This document shows positions 8,748 to 16,631 of a DNA stretch of 64,000 bases, one piece after another. Source of the DNA: JANQIO01 sp043513815 (GTDB lineage: Bacteria > Pseudomonadota > Gammaproteobacteria > Pseudomonadales > Halieaceae); NCBI GenBank assembly GCA_043513815.1, contig CP121313.1, positions 1,860,001 to 1,924,000 on the forward strand. The letters run 5' to 3'. Each line of letters begins with the position of its first letter. The first letter of the stretch is position 1. The position numbers and the translations under genes are program-made. The notes below the pieces were generated by a model that saw only the letters and a list, made by a program, of their open reading frames with translations, was not told where the DNA came from and made no database searches.

Positions 8748-9201
8748 TCTTGCCTGGTTTCGGCAACAGCTCCAGCTCGGTACCGGATATATAGTCATGC
8801 CAGCAACGCCGATTGCGATCCAGCAGGCACCAGACGTAGCCGGCGCCGACCGGGGCGATCGAAATCACTGCCCCGAGGCAGCGCAGCAGGACCTGACGGG
8901 TTGTAACGTCACTGCCGTCAAAGCTGCGCAGGCGTATCCGCCAGGCCTGCATGCCCAGGGTCTGGCCCCTCAGGCGCCAGAAATAGCTGTAAAAGCCTAC
9001 TACGCAGCCCACGGTCAGCAATTGCACCAGCCACGGTGGCAGGGTGGCACTGTAGTCCTGGTTGCCAGGATTGCCGGTGATGGCTACGCCGATAGCGGTC
9101 GCTACTGCGATCACCGCCATAATCATGGGCAGGACCAGGAAGGTGTCGTAGAGCATGGCTGCCAGGCGGCGAAAAAGGCCGGGGTGTTCAAACTGTTGCA
9201 T
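8710..9201 (-). CDS. RDD family membrane protein
   Basis: A 163 aa integral membrane protein of the RDD family, small transport-associated proteins of mostly unknown substrate. The family's Arg-Asp pair sits in 'FRRLAAMLYDTFLVLP' (R-L-A and D). Three hydrophobic helices lie at about 18-42, 58-78 and 105-130. The second conserved block, 'GQTLGMQAWRIRLRSFDG', is intact. The C-terminus is hydrophilic and ends at 8710, inside the 3' end of the convergent lipoprotein gene. It is divergent from the response regulator, 55 bases away. Confidence 0.85.
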   Translation of the reverse strand: MQQFEHPGLFRRLAAMLYDTFLVLPMIMAVIAVATAIGVAITGNPGNQDYSATLPPWLVQLLTVGCVVGFYSYFWRLRGQTLGMQAWRIRLRSFDGSDVTTRQVLLRCLGAVISIAPVGAGYVWCLLDRNRRCWHDYISGTELELLPKPGKTSGAAEQSRGAA

Positions 9202-9256
9202 TGGCTGGAGTAGTCTCCCTGGTAAATTGCCGAGGTCGTCGTGCTAAAGTCGCCGC

Positions 9257-9952
9257 ATGAACGTTTTGCTAGTCGAGGACGACGACAGGGTCGCAGATTA
9301 TATCTGTGAGGGCCTGGGTAGTGCAGGTATCTCTGTGCAACGCGCAGAGGACGGTACCGGCGGGCTCGAACTGGCCCGTGGCGGCCGTTACGACGTGATG
9401 GTTTTCGATCGCATGCTGCCAGGCATGGACGGCCTCAGCCTGGTACAGGCGCTACGCAATGAAGGCATTGTTACCCCCATTCTCATTCTCAGCGCACTGG
9501 GCGAGGTGGACGACCGGGTGAAGGGCCTGCAGGCAGGTGCCGATGACTATCTGGGAAAGCCTTTCGCCTTCGCCGAGCTGCAGGCGCGCCTGGAAGTGCT
9601 GGCGCGGCGCCGCGCCGACGAAGCAAGTCCGACAGTACTCTCTGTTGAAGACCTGTCCATGGACTTGCTCAACCAGCACGTGGTGCGCGGCGATACCTCA
9701 ATCAAGCTGCAGCCCCGCGAGTACAAGCTGTTGGAATATCTGTTGCGCAACGCCGGGCGGGTGGTGACCCGGGCCATGTTGCTGGAGCATGTCTGGGGCT
9801 ACCACTTTGACCCGCAGACCAATGTGATTGACGTTCATATCAGTCGACTGCGGCAGAAGATCGACCGGGACTTTTCCAGCGCCCTCCTGAATACGGTGCG
9901 GGGTGCCGGCTATCGGCTGGGCCCGGCGCTGCCCGAGGATGCCGAAGCGTGA
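9257..9952 (+). CDS. OmpR/PhoB-family response regulator
   Basis: A 231 aa two-domain regulator. The receiver domain (residues 1-120) has the acidic pair EDDD at 7-10, the phospho-acceptor Asp51 in 'MVFDRMLPGMDG' and the conserved Lys in 'YLGKPFAF'. A winged-helix DNA-binding domain occupies about 130-228 ('LQPREYKLLEYLLRNAGRVV', 'NVIDVHISRLRQKID', 'TVRGAGYRL'). Its gene overlaps the following histidine kinase gene by four bases, so the two form one phosphorelay. Sequence resembles QseB/CopR/CusR-type regulators, but the signal cannot be read from it. Confidence 0.95.
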   Translation: MNVLLVEDDDRVADYICEGLGSAGISVQRAEDGTGGLELARGGRYDVMVFDRMLPGMDGLSLVQALRNEGIVTPILILSALGEVDDRVKGLQAGADDYLGKPFAFAELQARLEVLARRRADEASPTVLSVEDLSMDLLNQHVVRGDTSIKLQPREYKLLEYLLRNAGRVVTRAMLLEHVWGYHFDPQTNVIDVHISRLRQKIDRDFSSALLNTVRGAGYRLGPALPEDAEA

Positions 9953-11316
9953 ACTTACGCGCGGTTCTCACCAGTCTCACCTTCCGCTTCATGTTGCGCT
10001 ATGTGCTGGTGCTCAGTGTGGCGGTATTCGCCGTGATGGCGCTGCTGTACGGCATCTTCACCTACAGCTATTTCCAGGAATTGCAGGACGCCGTGGTCGA
10101 TGAGCTCGATACGGTGAGCCTGATTTACAGCGGCCAGGGCCTGGCTGGTGTCGAGCAGTACATCACTGACCGGGAGCAGAATGGTGAGGTGCGGCACTTC
10201 CGTTACCTGCTGACCGATGAAGACTACAAAAAAATCACGGGTAACCTGGCCCGTTGGCCCGAATACCGGGAGCTGGGAGAGGGCTGGATGTCTTTTGGCC
10301 TGACCCTGACGGGGTTTGATGAAGACGGGCCCGAGGAATTGCTGGGGCGACCCCTGACCCTGCCCCAGGGTGGCTACCTGCTGGCGGCGCTGCACTACGA
10401 CGAGGTAATAGAGTCTTCCCGGCTGGTTTTTACCACCCTGGTGCGCACCATGATAGCCACCGTCCTGCTGGGTGTGATCGGCGGGTTCTTTGCGGCGGCC
10501 AACACGCTGCGCAGGGTGGACAGCGTCAACGAAGGCATCGACGATATCGTCCATGGGGACCTGTCCCAACGCATTCCGTTGGGGGATTCGGTGGGCAACG
10601 TGCGGCGCCTGATCGAGAACTTCAACAGCATGCTGGACCAGACCGAGTCACTGATGCACGGCGTGCGCACGGTGTCTGACAACATCGCCCATGACCTGCG
10701 CACGCCACTGACACATATCCGCAACAACCTCACACGCCTCAAGCAGGCCGTGCCGGAAGACAGTGGCAACCAGGTGCAGGCCATTATTGATGAATGCGAT
10801 GACATTCTCTCGACGTTCAACGCGCTGCTGCGCATTGCCCAGCTTGAAGCGGGCAACCGTATTTCCAGGTTCTCGCGGGTGGATCTTCACGAACTGGTGC
10901 AGGACGTGGTGGAACTTTATGAACCGCTGGCCCAGGAGAAGTCGATCACTCTCGAATCTGAGGGCGGCGATGGCGTTTGCTGGGACGGGGACCGGGACCT
11001 GATTTTCCAGATGCTGGCCAACCTGCTGGACAACGCTGTGAAGTACACCGAACCCGGTGGCCAGGTGCAGGTGAGTCTGGCCGTTGACGAGTCAGGGCAC
11101 CCCAGAATCACTGTGGCGGACAGCGGGCCAGGCATACCGGAGACCGACCGGGAGAATGTTTTCCAGCGCTTTTTCAGGCTGGAGTCCAGTCGTGGCAAAC
11201 AGCCAGGCAGCGGTCTTGGCCTCAGCCTGGTGAAGGCGGTGGTGACGCTTCACCGGGGCACAATTCAATTGCTGGACAATCACCCCGGTCTCAAAGTGCA
11301 GGTGAGCCTGGGCTAG
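9949..11316 (+). CDS. Sensor histidine kinase
   Basis: A 455 aa inner-membrane kinase starting at GTG within the stop codon of the response regulator. TM1 spans about residues 15-36, a periplasmic sensor region about 37-160 and TM2 about 163-185. HAMP follows ('RRVDSVNEGIDDIVHGDL'), then the H-box DNIAHDLRTPL with phospho-accepting His248. The HATPase_c domain has an N-box (LANLLDNAVKYT), G1 (DSGPGIP) and G2 (GSGLGLSLVKAV). Architecture matches the EnvZ/QseC-like class with a small periplasmic domain lacking recognisable motifs. The gene ends close to the convergent repeat-protein gene. Confidence 0.95.
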   Translation: MNLRAVLTSLTFRFMLRYVLVLSVAVFAVMALLYGIFTYSYFQELQDAVVDELDTVSLIYSGQGLAGVEQYITDREQNGEVRHFRYLLTDEDYKKITGNLARWPEYRELGEGWMSFGLTLTGFDEDGPEELLGRPLTLPQGGYLLAALHYDEVIESSRLVFTTLVRTMIATVLLGVIGGFFAAANTLRRVDSVNEGIDDIVHGDLSQRIPLGDSVGNVRRLIENFNSMLDQTESLMHGVRTVSDNIAHDLRTPLTHIRNNLTRLKQAVPEDSGNQVQAIIDECDDILSTFNALLRIAQLEAGNRISRFSRVDLHELVQDVVELYEPLAQEKSITLESEGGDGVCWDGDRDLIFQMLANLLDNAVKYTEPGGQVQVSLAVDESGHPRITVADSGPGIPETDRENVFQRFFRLESSRGKQPGSGLGLSLVKAVVTLHRGTIQLLDNHPGLKVQVSLG

Positions 11317-11341
11317 TAGCGGCGAGGATGGGTGTGTGGGC

Positions 11342-12199
11342 TCAGCCGGGCGTGTCGAAGCTGGTGGCCAGTTTGATATGGCTGGTATCGGGCACAGCGG
11401 CCTCGTCCTTCTTGCGGTACTGTTCTTCCAGCACGTCGCTGCCTTCCGGCGCCAGATCGATGGCGCTGGTATCCACGTCAACCGTCTCCTGCTCCAGCTC
11501 CAGGTGCGGGATGTCTTCGCCGACTTCCCCCATGCTCAGGTGGCTGATGTCCGGGTCCAGTTCGATCAGGTCCTGGCCCAGGGTGGGAATTTCCTCGCCG
11601 ACGTCGCCCAGGCTGATATGGCTGGTATCCGGTGCTGGCGGTTCCTCGCGTGGCTCTGCTTGCGGGGCGGCAAACTCGGGCGCCAGCTGAATAGCGCTGG
11701 TGTCGACTTCCTGCGCCTCCACGTGGCTGCGTTCGGCATCGCTCAGCACATCACTGCCGGGCGGCGCCAGGGTAAACGCTGAGTCAGCGGTGGGCGCCGC
11801 CGCTGGCGCAGCGGAAGGCGCCGACGCAGGCTTGGCAGTTGCCGCTGCTTGCTCGCCGGCGGGCGTATCTTCACCGGTCAACGCGGCCAGCCGTTCCGCC
11901 ATGGTCTGCTTTTTCTGTTCGGGCTTCGGGGCGGGTGCAGGCTCTGCTTTGGCGGCGGCTTTTGCGGCAGCGTGGGCGCGGATCAGCGGCACGGCGCCGG
12001 CTTTTTGCATGGCGCTTTTGTACTTGATGGCGGCGGCTTTCTCTACGCCGCGCTTGATCAGCTGGGGTTTCCCGGAGAACAGTTTTTCGAGGGTCTCCGG
12101 ATTGGCCTTGAACAGCTTCGCCATATTGGCGCGCACGACGGCCTCGTCGACACCGTCGACGATTTTGCCCGCATAAAATATGTCGTAGAGATCGCTCAC
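11342..12199 (-). CDS. Ala/Pro-rich protein with acidic 'DTSxIxLAP' repeats
   Basis: From the chosen GTG start at 12199 the protein is 285 aa. Residues 1-75 form a compact domain, beginning VSDLYDIFYAGKIVDGVD and containing 'LFSGKPQLIKRGVEKAAAIK', seen at the N-terminus of various proteobacterial proteins of unknown role. An Ala/Pro/Lys linker follows (about 80-160). The C-terminal half is acidic with imperfect repeats: DTSAIQLAPEF, DTSHISLGDVGEEIP, DISHLSMGEVGEDIP, DTSAIDLAPEGSDVL, DTSHIKLA. No signal peptide or membrane helix is visible, so it is probably cytosolic. An upstream in-frame extension to 12487 lies over the divergent AraC gene and has poor composition, so I reject it. Function unknown. 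Confidence 0.68.
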   Translation of the reverse strand: MSDLYDIFYAGKIVDGVDEAVVRANMAKLFKANPETLEKLFSGKPQLIKRGVEKAAAIKYKSAMQKAGAVPLIRAHAAAKAAAKAEPAPAPKPEQKKQTMAERLAALTGEDTPAGEQAAATAKPASAPSAAPAAAPTADSAFTLAPPGSDVLSDAERSHVEAQEVDTSAIQLAPEFAAPQAEPREEPPAPDTSHISLGDVGEEIPTLGQDLIELDPDISHLSMGEVGEDIPHLELEQETVDVDTSAIDLAPEGSDVLEEQYRKKDEAAVPDTSHIKLATSFDTPG

Positions 12200-12295
12200 A
12201 CTGCCCAGTATATGCCCCCAGCGAGGCCGCAACACCCGTTTTGATTTGATAGACTTCACAGTTTGGGCGCCCAGACAGCAAGAGATGCATCTCGG

Positions 12296-13394
12296 ATGAC
12301 GGCAGCAGTGCAGGATCACCGGATACCCACGCGTTACGTGGTGTCGCTGTTGCGCCTGCTGCCCGCGGAATCCGAGGCTTGGCGGCAGGCCGTGGCTTCG
12401 GCGGGTCTGGACTTCGATCCGCTCGATGCCGACAGCGAAGGCTGGCGTGCCGATGTCAGCGCCATGCAGTACAGTCGGGTCTACCAACAGGTCCTGGCGG
12501 GCATCGAAGACGAGAGCTTCGGCTTGAAGCCGGGCATGGCGGTCTCGCCCGGTGCCTTCCGCATGATGTGCTACGCCGTCATGTCCTGCGACAACCTCGG
12601 GCGCGCGAATCCGTCGGGCCGGGGAGTTTTACCGTACGCTTTATCCTGAACAGCAACCGCTATACGCCAACTTCTCTGAACAAACCGCCCGGGTGGGCTA
12701 CCGAGAGGCTCTGGAGCTGGGGCAGCGGCCCGGTAGCCTGGAAGGAGCCGTGGATATTCTCGATGCCTATGCGTTGTCAGCCTGGCACCGTTTCTTTGGC
12801 TGGCTAACCGGGCGCCACCTGGAGCTGCAGCGGGTTGACTTCGTGGGGCAGGCGCCGCGCTCCGCCGGCAAGTACCGGGAACTGTTTTGCTGCCCGGTGT
12901 ACTTCGGCCAGCCCGCCAATCTGCTGTATTTCGACAGCGCCAGCCTGCGGCTGCCGGTGGTGCACACCGAGGAGTCAGTAGACGACTTTCTGCGCACGGC
13001 ACCCTACCAGCTGCTGACCATGACGCGGGACCGGCACGGCCAGAGCCTGGTTTCCCGGGTGCGCGCCATGATCGGCCACGACTTCTCTGACGGTTTCCCC
13101 GGGTTTGACACCATCAGTCGCGCGCTCAACATGTCGGCGCCCACCCTCAGGCGCCGCCTCAAGAAGGAGGGCACGACGTTCCAGCAGCTGAAGGATCAGT
13201 GCCGGCGCGAGGCTGCCTGCCGTTACCTGGGGCAGGCAGACCTCTCCATCAATACCGTCGCCGACCGGCTCGGCTTTACAGATCCCAGTGCCTTTCATCG
13301 CTCCTTCAAGAAATGGACAGGCATGACGCCGGGCGCTTTTCGCAGCGGGCTGCTGGAGGGTTCCCTCGCCCCGGAGTACAATCCGCGCCCATGA
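12296..13394 (+). pseudogene. AraC-family transcriptional regulator, frameshifted
   Basis: Two frames together encode a typical 365 aa AraC-type regulator of the OruR/ArgR-like group: an N-terminal effector domain (arabinose-binding-like) and a C-terminal double HTH ('NMSAPTLRRRLKKEGTTF', 'TVADRLGFTDPSAFHRSFKK'). The first frame runs from ATG 12296 through 'FRMMCYAVMSCDNLGRA' and then stops at 12649. The second resumes with 'RRAGEFYRTLYPEQQPLY' and runs to 13394. Removing one A from the 'gcgaatcc' run near 12608 restores the expected continuous protein, so the lesion is a single-base insertion, either a real mutation or a sequencing error. The stop overlaps bolA by four bases. Confidence 0.85.
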
Positions 13395-13729
13395 CAGTAC
13401 AGCAACAGATTGAACAAAAACTGGCGGACGCATTGGCGCCGGCCCATCTCGAGGTGGTGAACGAAAGCCACCAGCACAATGTGCCGCCCAACTCGGAAAC
13501 CCATTTCAAGGTGGTGGTCGTTGCCGCTGCCTTTGACGACCAGCGCAAGGTGGCGCGGCACCAGTCGATCTATGCCTTGCTGGCTGAAGAACTGGCCGGC
13601 CCCGTGCATGCCCTGGCGCTGCATACCTATACTGGCAATGAGTGGGCAGAACGCTTCGGTGAGGCGCCCCTGTCGCCACCGTGCCTGGGCGGCAGCAAGG
13701 CTGAGGCCGAGCGGGAACAGGGAGCCTAG
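13391..13729 (+). CDS. bolA: BolA family protein
   Basis: A 112 aa BolA-type protein, which partners monothiol glutaredoxins in iron-sulfur trafficking and acts as a morphology regulator. Conserved BolA features are visible: 'LEVVNESHQHNVPPNSETHF' with the metal/cluster-binding His region, 'FKVVVVAAAF', 'RHQSIYALLAEEL' and 'VHALALHTYT' with the C-terminal His. ATG 13391 overlaps the AraC stop as ATGA; a longer in-frame extension upstream is antisense-like and rejected. trhO starts two bases after its stop, so the two are co-transcribed. Confidence 0.92.
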   Translation: MTVQQQIEQKLADALAPAHLEVVNESHQHNVPPNSETHFKVVVVAAAFDDQRKVARHQSIYALLAEELAGPVHALALHTYTGNEWAERFGEAPLSPPCLGGSKAEAEREQGA

Positions 13730-13731
13730 GC

Positions 13732-14721
13732 GTGACCGACACCGTTGTGGCGGCGCTTTACAAGTTCGTCACTCTCCCCGACTACCGTGAACTGCGCGAG
13801 CCGCTGCTGGACGAATGCCTTGCAGCCGGTGCTCGCGGTACCTTGCTGTTGGCTGAGGAAGGCATCAACGGCACCATCGCGGGCAGCCGAGAGTCTATCG
13901 ACCGTGTGTTGGCCTATCTCAGGCAGGACCCGCGACTGGCGGATCTTGAGCACAAGGAATCCTACGACGACCACCTGCCATTCCACCGCATGAAGGTGAA
14001 GCTCAAGCGTGAGATTGTCACCATGGGGGTGCCCGGCGTGGACCCGAACCGGCAGGTGGGCACCTACGTCAAGCCCGCTGACTGGAATGCGCTGGTGGAG
14101 GATCCGGAGGTGCTGGTCATCGACACCCGCAACGATTACGAGGTCGCCATCGGTAGCTTCCGGGGCGCTATCGACCCGCACACCACGACCTTTCGGGAGT
14201 TTCCCGGTTATGTTCGTAGCCACTTTGACCCCGACAAGCACCGCAAGGTGGCCATGTTCTGCACCGGTGGCATCCGTTGTGAAAAAGCCTCGGCGTTCAT
14301 GCTAAGAGAGGGTTTTGAGGAGGTCTACCATTTGCAGGGTGGCATTCTCAAGTACCTCGAGGAGGTCCCCGCCGAGCACAGCACCTGGGAGGGCGAGTGC
14401 TTCGTATTCGACAATCGCGTGTCGGTCGATCACCACCTGCAGAAAGGTCGCTACGACCAGTGTCACGGCTGCCGCCACCCGATTACCGAGACGGACAAGC
14501 AATCTCCTCTGTATATGAAGGGGGTCTGTTGTCCCGGGTGTCACGACACTCTCAGCGATGAACAGAAGGCGCGTTTCGCCGAGCGCCAGAAGCAAATGGA
14601 GCTGGCCGCGCTGCGCAATGAGCAGCACCTTGGCGCGCCACCGCCCGCGCGGCAGCGTGCCGCTGGCGCCGAACAGCAGGCCATGCAAAACCCCCACCCC
14701 GATGCCGGTGAGGGCTACTGA
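13732..14721 (+). CDS. trhO: Oxygen-dependent tRNA uridine(34) hydroxylase (rhodanese family)
   Basis: A 329 aa TrhO (YceA) protein, which hydroxylates wobble uridine 34 in tRNA to ho5U using oxygen. The N-terminal acylphosphatase-like domain has 'GTLLLAEEGINGTIAG'. The rhodanese domain (about 120-230) has 'VIDTRNDYEVAIGSFRGAID' and the active-site loop MFCTGGIRCEKA with the catalytic Cys. A cysteine-rich C-terminal zinc-like motif follows ('CHGCRHP', 'GVCCPGC'). Start is GTG at 13732, two bases after bolA. The decarboxylase gene begins two bases after its stop. Confidence 0.95.
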   Translation: MTDTVVAALYKFVTLPDYRELREPLLDECLAAGARGTLLLAEEGINGTIAGSRESIDRVLAYLRQDPRLADLEHKESYDDHLPFHRMKVKLKREIVTMGVPGVDPNRQVGTYVKPADWNALVEDPEVLVIDTRNDYEVAIGSFRGAIDPHTTTFREFPGYVRSHFDPDKHRKVAMFCTGGIRCEKASAFMLREGFEEVYHLQGGILKYLEEVPAEHSTWEGECFVFDNRVSVDHHLQKGRYDQCHGCRHPITETDKQSPLYMKGVCCPGCHDTLSDEQKARFAERQKQMELAALRNEQHLGAPPPARQRAAGAEQQAMQNPHPDAGEGY

Positions 14722-14723
14722 CA

Positions 14724-16340
14724 ATGGCGAGTTGCGGTGAAGCGCTGGTCAGATTGCTGGAAGGCTATGGCGTGGATACGGTGTTCGGTATACCCGGGAA
14801 TCACACGGTGCAGCTTTACCGTGGCCTGGCCGAGTCTTCCATTCGTCACGTCAGCCCGCGACACGAACAGGGCGCCGCCTTTATGGCGGACGGCTACGCA
14901 CGCGCTTCTGGTCGCGTCGGTGTGTGCTTCCTGATTTCCGGGCCGGGCCTCACCAATGCTGCTACCGGCATGATGCAGGCTCTGGCCGATTCCATCCCGA
15001 TGCTGGTGATTACTGCGGTGGCGGCACGCCGCGACCTGGGAATGGGGGAAGGGCGGCTACACGAATTACCTGACCAGCGTGCCCTGGCGAGTCAGTGCGC
15101 GCGCTTCAGCCACACTCTGATGGATCCGCGCGACCTGCCCCGTGTGCTGGCCCGAGCCTTCGCAGTATTTGCCAGCGAACGACCAGGGCCGGTGCACATC
15201 GAACTGCCGCTGGATGTGATCACCGCCGATGCGAGTGATCTCGATACCAGCCCCTGGCCACAGCCGTCGCCGCCGGGGCCGGATCCCGCAGCGATTGCCG
15301 CAGCGGTGGAAATGCTTGCCAGTGCCCGCCAGCCGATGCTGATGCTGGGCGGTGGCGCAATTGATGGGTCTGCGGAAGCCGTTGCCCTGGCGGAAGCACT
15401 TGACGCCCCGATCTGTAACACCGTCAACGCCAAGGGGGTGGTGCCGGCCTCCCACCCGCTGGCCGTGGGCTCCAGCCCCTCCCTGGCCCCGGTGCGTGAT
15501 GCCCTGGCGGCTGCTGATGTGGTCATCGCCGTGGGCACGGAGTGGGCAGAAACCGATTACGATATGTTGTTTCTCGGTGATATCGAACGCCGGGGCAAGC
15601 TGCTGCGGGTCGATATCGATGCAGAACAGCTGGCCCGCAATCAGCGACCGAGCCTCGCGATAGCCAGTGATGGGCGCTTGTTCATGGCCGCCCTGGCGGC
15701 TGCGCTGCAGCCCGCCGAGCGCGGAGGCGCGCTGCGCGCGGCTGCGGTTCGCGAGGCGGTGAGACAGCAGCCTCACTACCACAATGGAATGCAGGTCATT
15801 TTTGATGCTATGCAGGCCTCACTGCCGGGGTTACTGTTGGTGGGAGACTCGACCCTGCCGACTTACTACGCGGTGTGGCAATACGAGTGCGAGGCACCGC
15901 GACATTATTTTCACTCCGCGACCGGTGGTGGCACCCTGGGCTTTGCGATTCCGGCCAGTTTTGGCGCCAAGCTGGCACGCCCCGAGTTGCCGGTGGTTGC
16001 ACTGATCGGCGATGGCTCGACCCAGTTCACCCTGGCAGAACTGGCGGCGGGCGTGGAAGCCGGGCTGCCTGTTGCCGTGGTGGTCTGGAACAACCGCGGC
16101 TACAGCGAGATAAAACAGGGCATGATTGCGGCGGAGGTAGAGCCGGTGGGCGTGGACATTTTCACCCCGGACCTGGTCGCCGCAGCCGCAGCGTTGGGCT
16201 GTCACACTGCGCGGCCCACCGATCTGGATAGCCTGGCCGATTGCCTCAAGCAGGCGGTCCGGCAGGACCGTCCCACGCTTATCGAATTGCGCCAGGAAGA
16301 CTTCATCAGCGAGCCTGCCGGCGGTTGGTACTCTTCGTAG
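14724..16340 (+). CDS. aruI: TPP-dependent decarboxylase, 5-guanidino-2-oxopentanoate decarboxylase-like
   Basis: A 538 aa protein of the thiamine-pyrophosphate superfamily (acetolactate-synthase fold). Catalytic Glu lies in 'SPRHEQGAAFMADGYARASG' and the TPP motif in 'GDGSTQFTLAELAAG...VVVWNNRGYSE'. Several stretches are characteristic of AruI ('IPGNHTVQLYRGL', 'GMGEGRLHELPDQRALAS', 'FSHTLMDPRDLPRVLARAF'). AruI decarboxylates 2-ketoarginine in the arginine transaminase pathway. No other aru gene is adjacent; it follows trhO by two bases. The family call is firm, the substrate inferred. Confidence 0.8.
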   Translation: MASCGEALVRLLEGYGVDTVFGIPGNHTVQLYRGLAESSIRHVSPRHEQGAAFMADGYARASGRVGVCFLISGPGLTNAATGMMQALADSIPMLVITAVAARRDLGMGEGRLHELPDQRALASQCARFSHTLMDPRDLPRVLARAFAVFASERPGPVHIELPLDVITADASDLDTSPWPQPSPPGPDPAAIAAAVEMLASARQPMLMLGGGAIDGSAEAVALAEALDAPICNTVNAKGVVPASHPLAVGSSPSLAPVRDALAAADVVIAVGTEWAETDYDMLFLGDIERRGKLLRVDIDAEQLARNQRPSLAIASDGRLFMAALAAALQPAERGGALRAAAVREAVRQQPHYHNGMQVIFDAMQASLPGLLLVGDSTLPTYYAVWQYECEAPRHYFHSATGGGTLGFAIPASFGAKLARPELPVVALIGDGSTQFTLAELAAGVEAGLPVAVVVWNNRGYSEIKQGMIAAEVEPVGVDIFTPDLVAAAAALGCHTARPTDLDSLADCLKQAVRQDRPTLIELRQEDFISEPAGGWYSS

Positions 16341-16343
16341 GAC

Positions 16344-16370
16344 CGCTGGCGCCTCACAAACCCGCCAGCG
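16344..16370. repeat. Inverted repeat after the decarboxylase gene
   Basis: CGCTGGCG (16344-16351) pairs perfectly with CGCCAGCG (16363-16370) around an 11-base loop, starting three bases past the aruI-like stop. It could stabilise the transcript end. There is no T-tract, so intrinsic termination is doubtful. Confidence 0.35.
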
Positions 16371-16576
16371 CCTCATAACATCCTGGTGCCCAGAGCCGCT
16401 GTGAGGCTCCAGGCGCTATATTTTTCTCAGCAGGGGGACACATCGGACGCCCATCCCGTTGGCGCTCTGATGACATGAAGCCTGGCCTGAATTACGCGCA
16501 GCGCCTTCAGGTTTCGAACTGCTCGCCACTCGCGCAGCACCCGGCACTGGCGCTTGCCGGTCCAGCAGCCATAAGG

Positions 16577-16608
16577 CAAAAAAAAGCCCCGCTGTTGCCA
16601 GCGGGGCT
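16577..16608 (-). terminator. Rho-independent terminator of the TonB receptor gene
   Basis: AGCCCCGCT (16585-16593) and AGCGGGGCT (16600-16608) form a nine-base GC-rich stem with a six-base loop. On the minus strand the stem is followed directly by a run of eight or so Ts. It lies 24 bases beyond the stop of the minus-strand receptor gene. Confidence 0.85.
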
Positions 16609-16631
16609 CTGAGTTTCCTTTGCTTCTTCGC

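Noticed and set aside
12263..12649. A separate short gene before the AraC DNA-binding half
   Set aside because: It is the N-terminal half of the same regulator, ended by one extra base.
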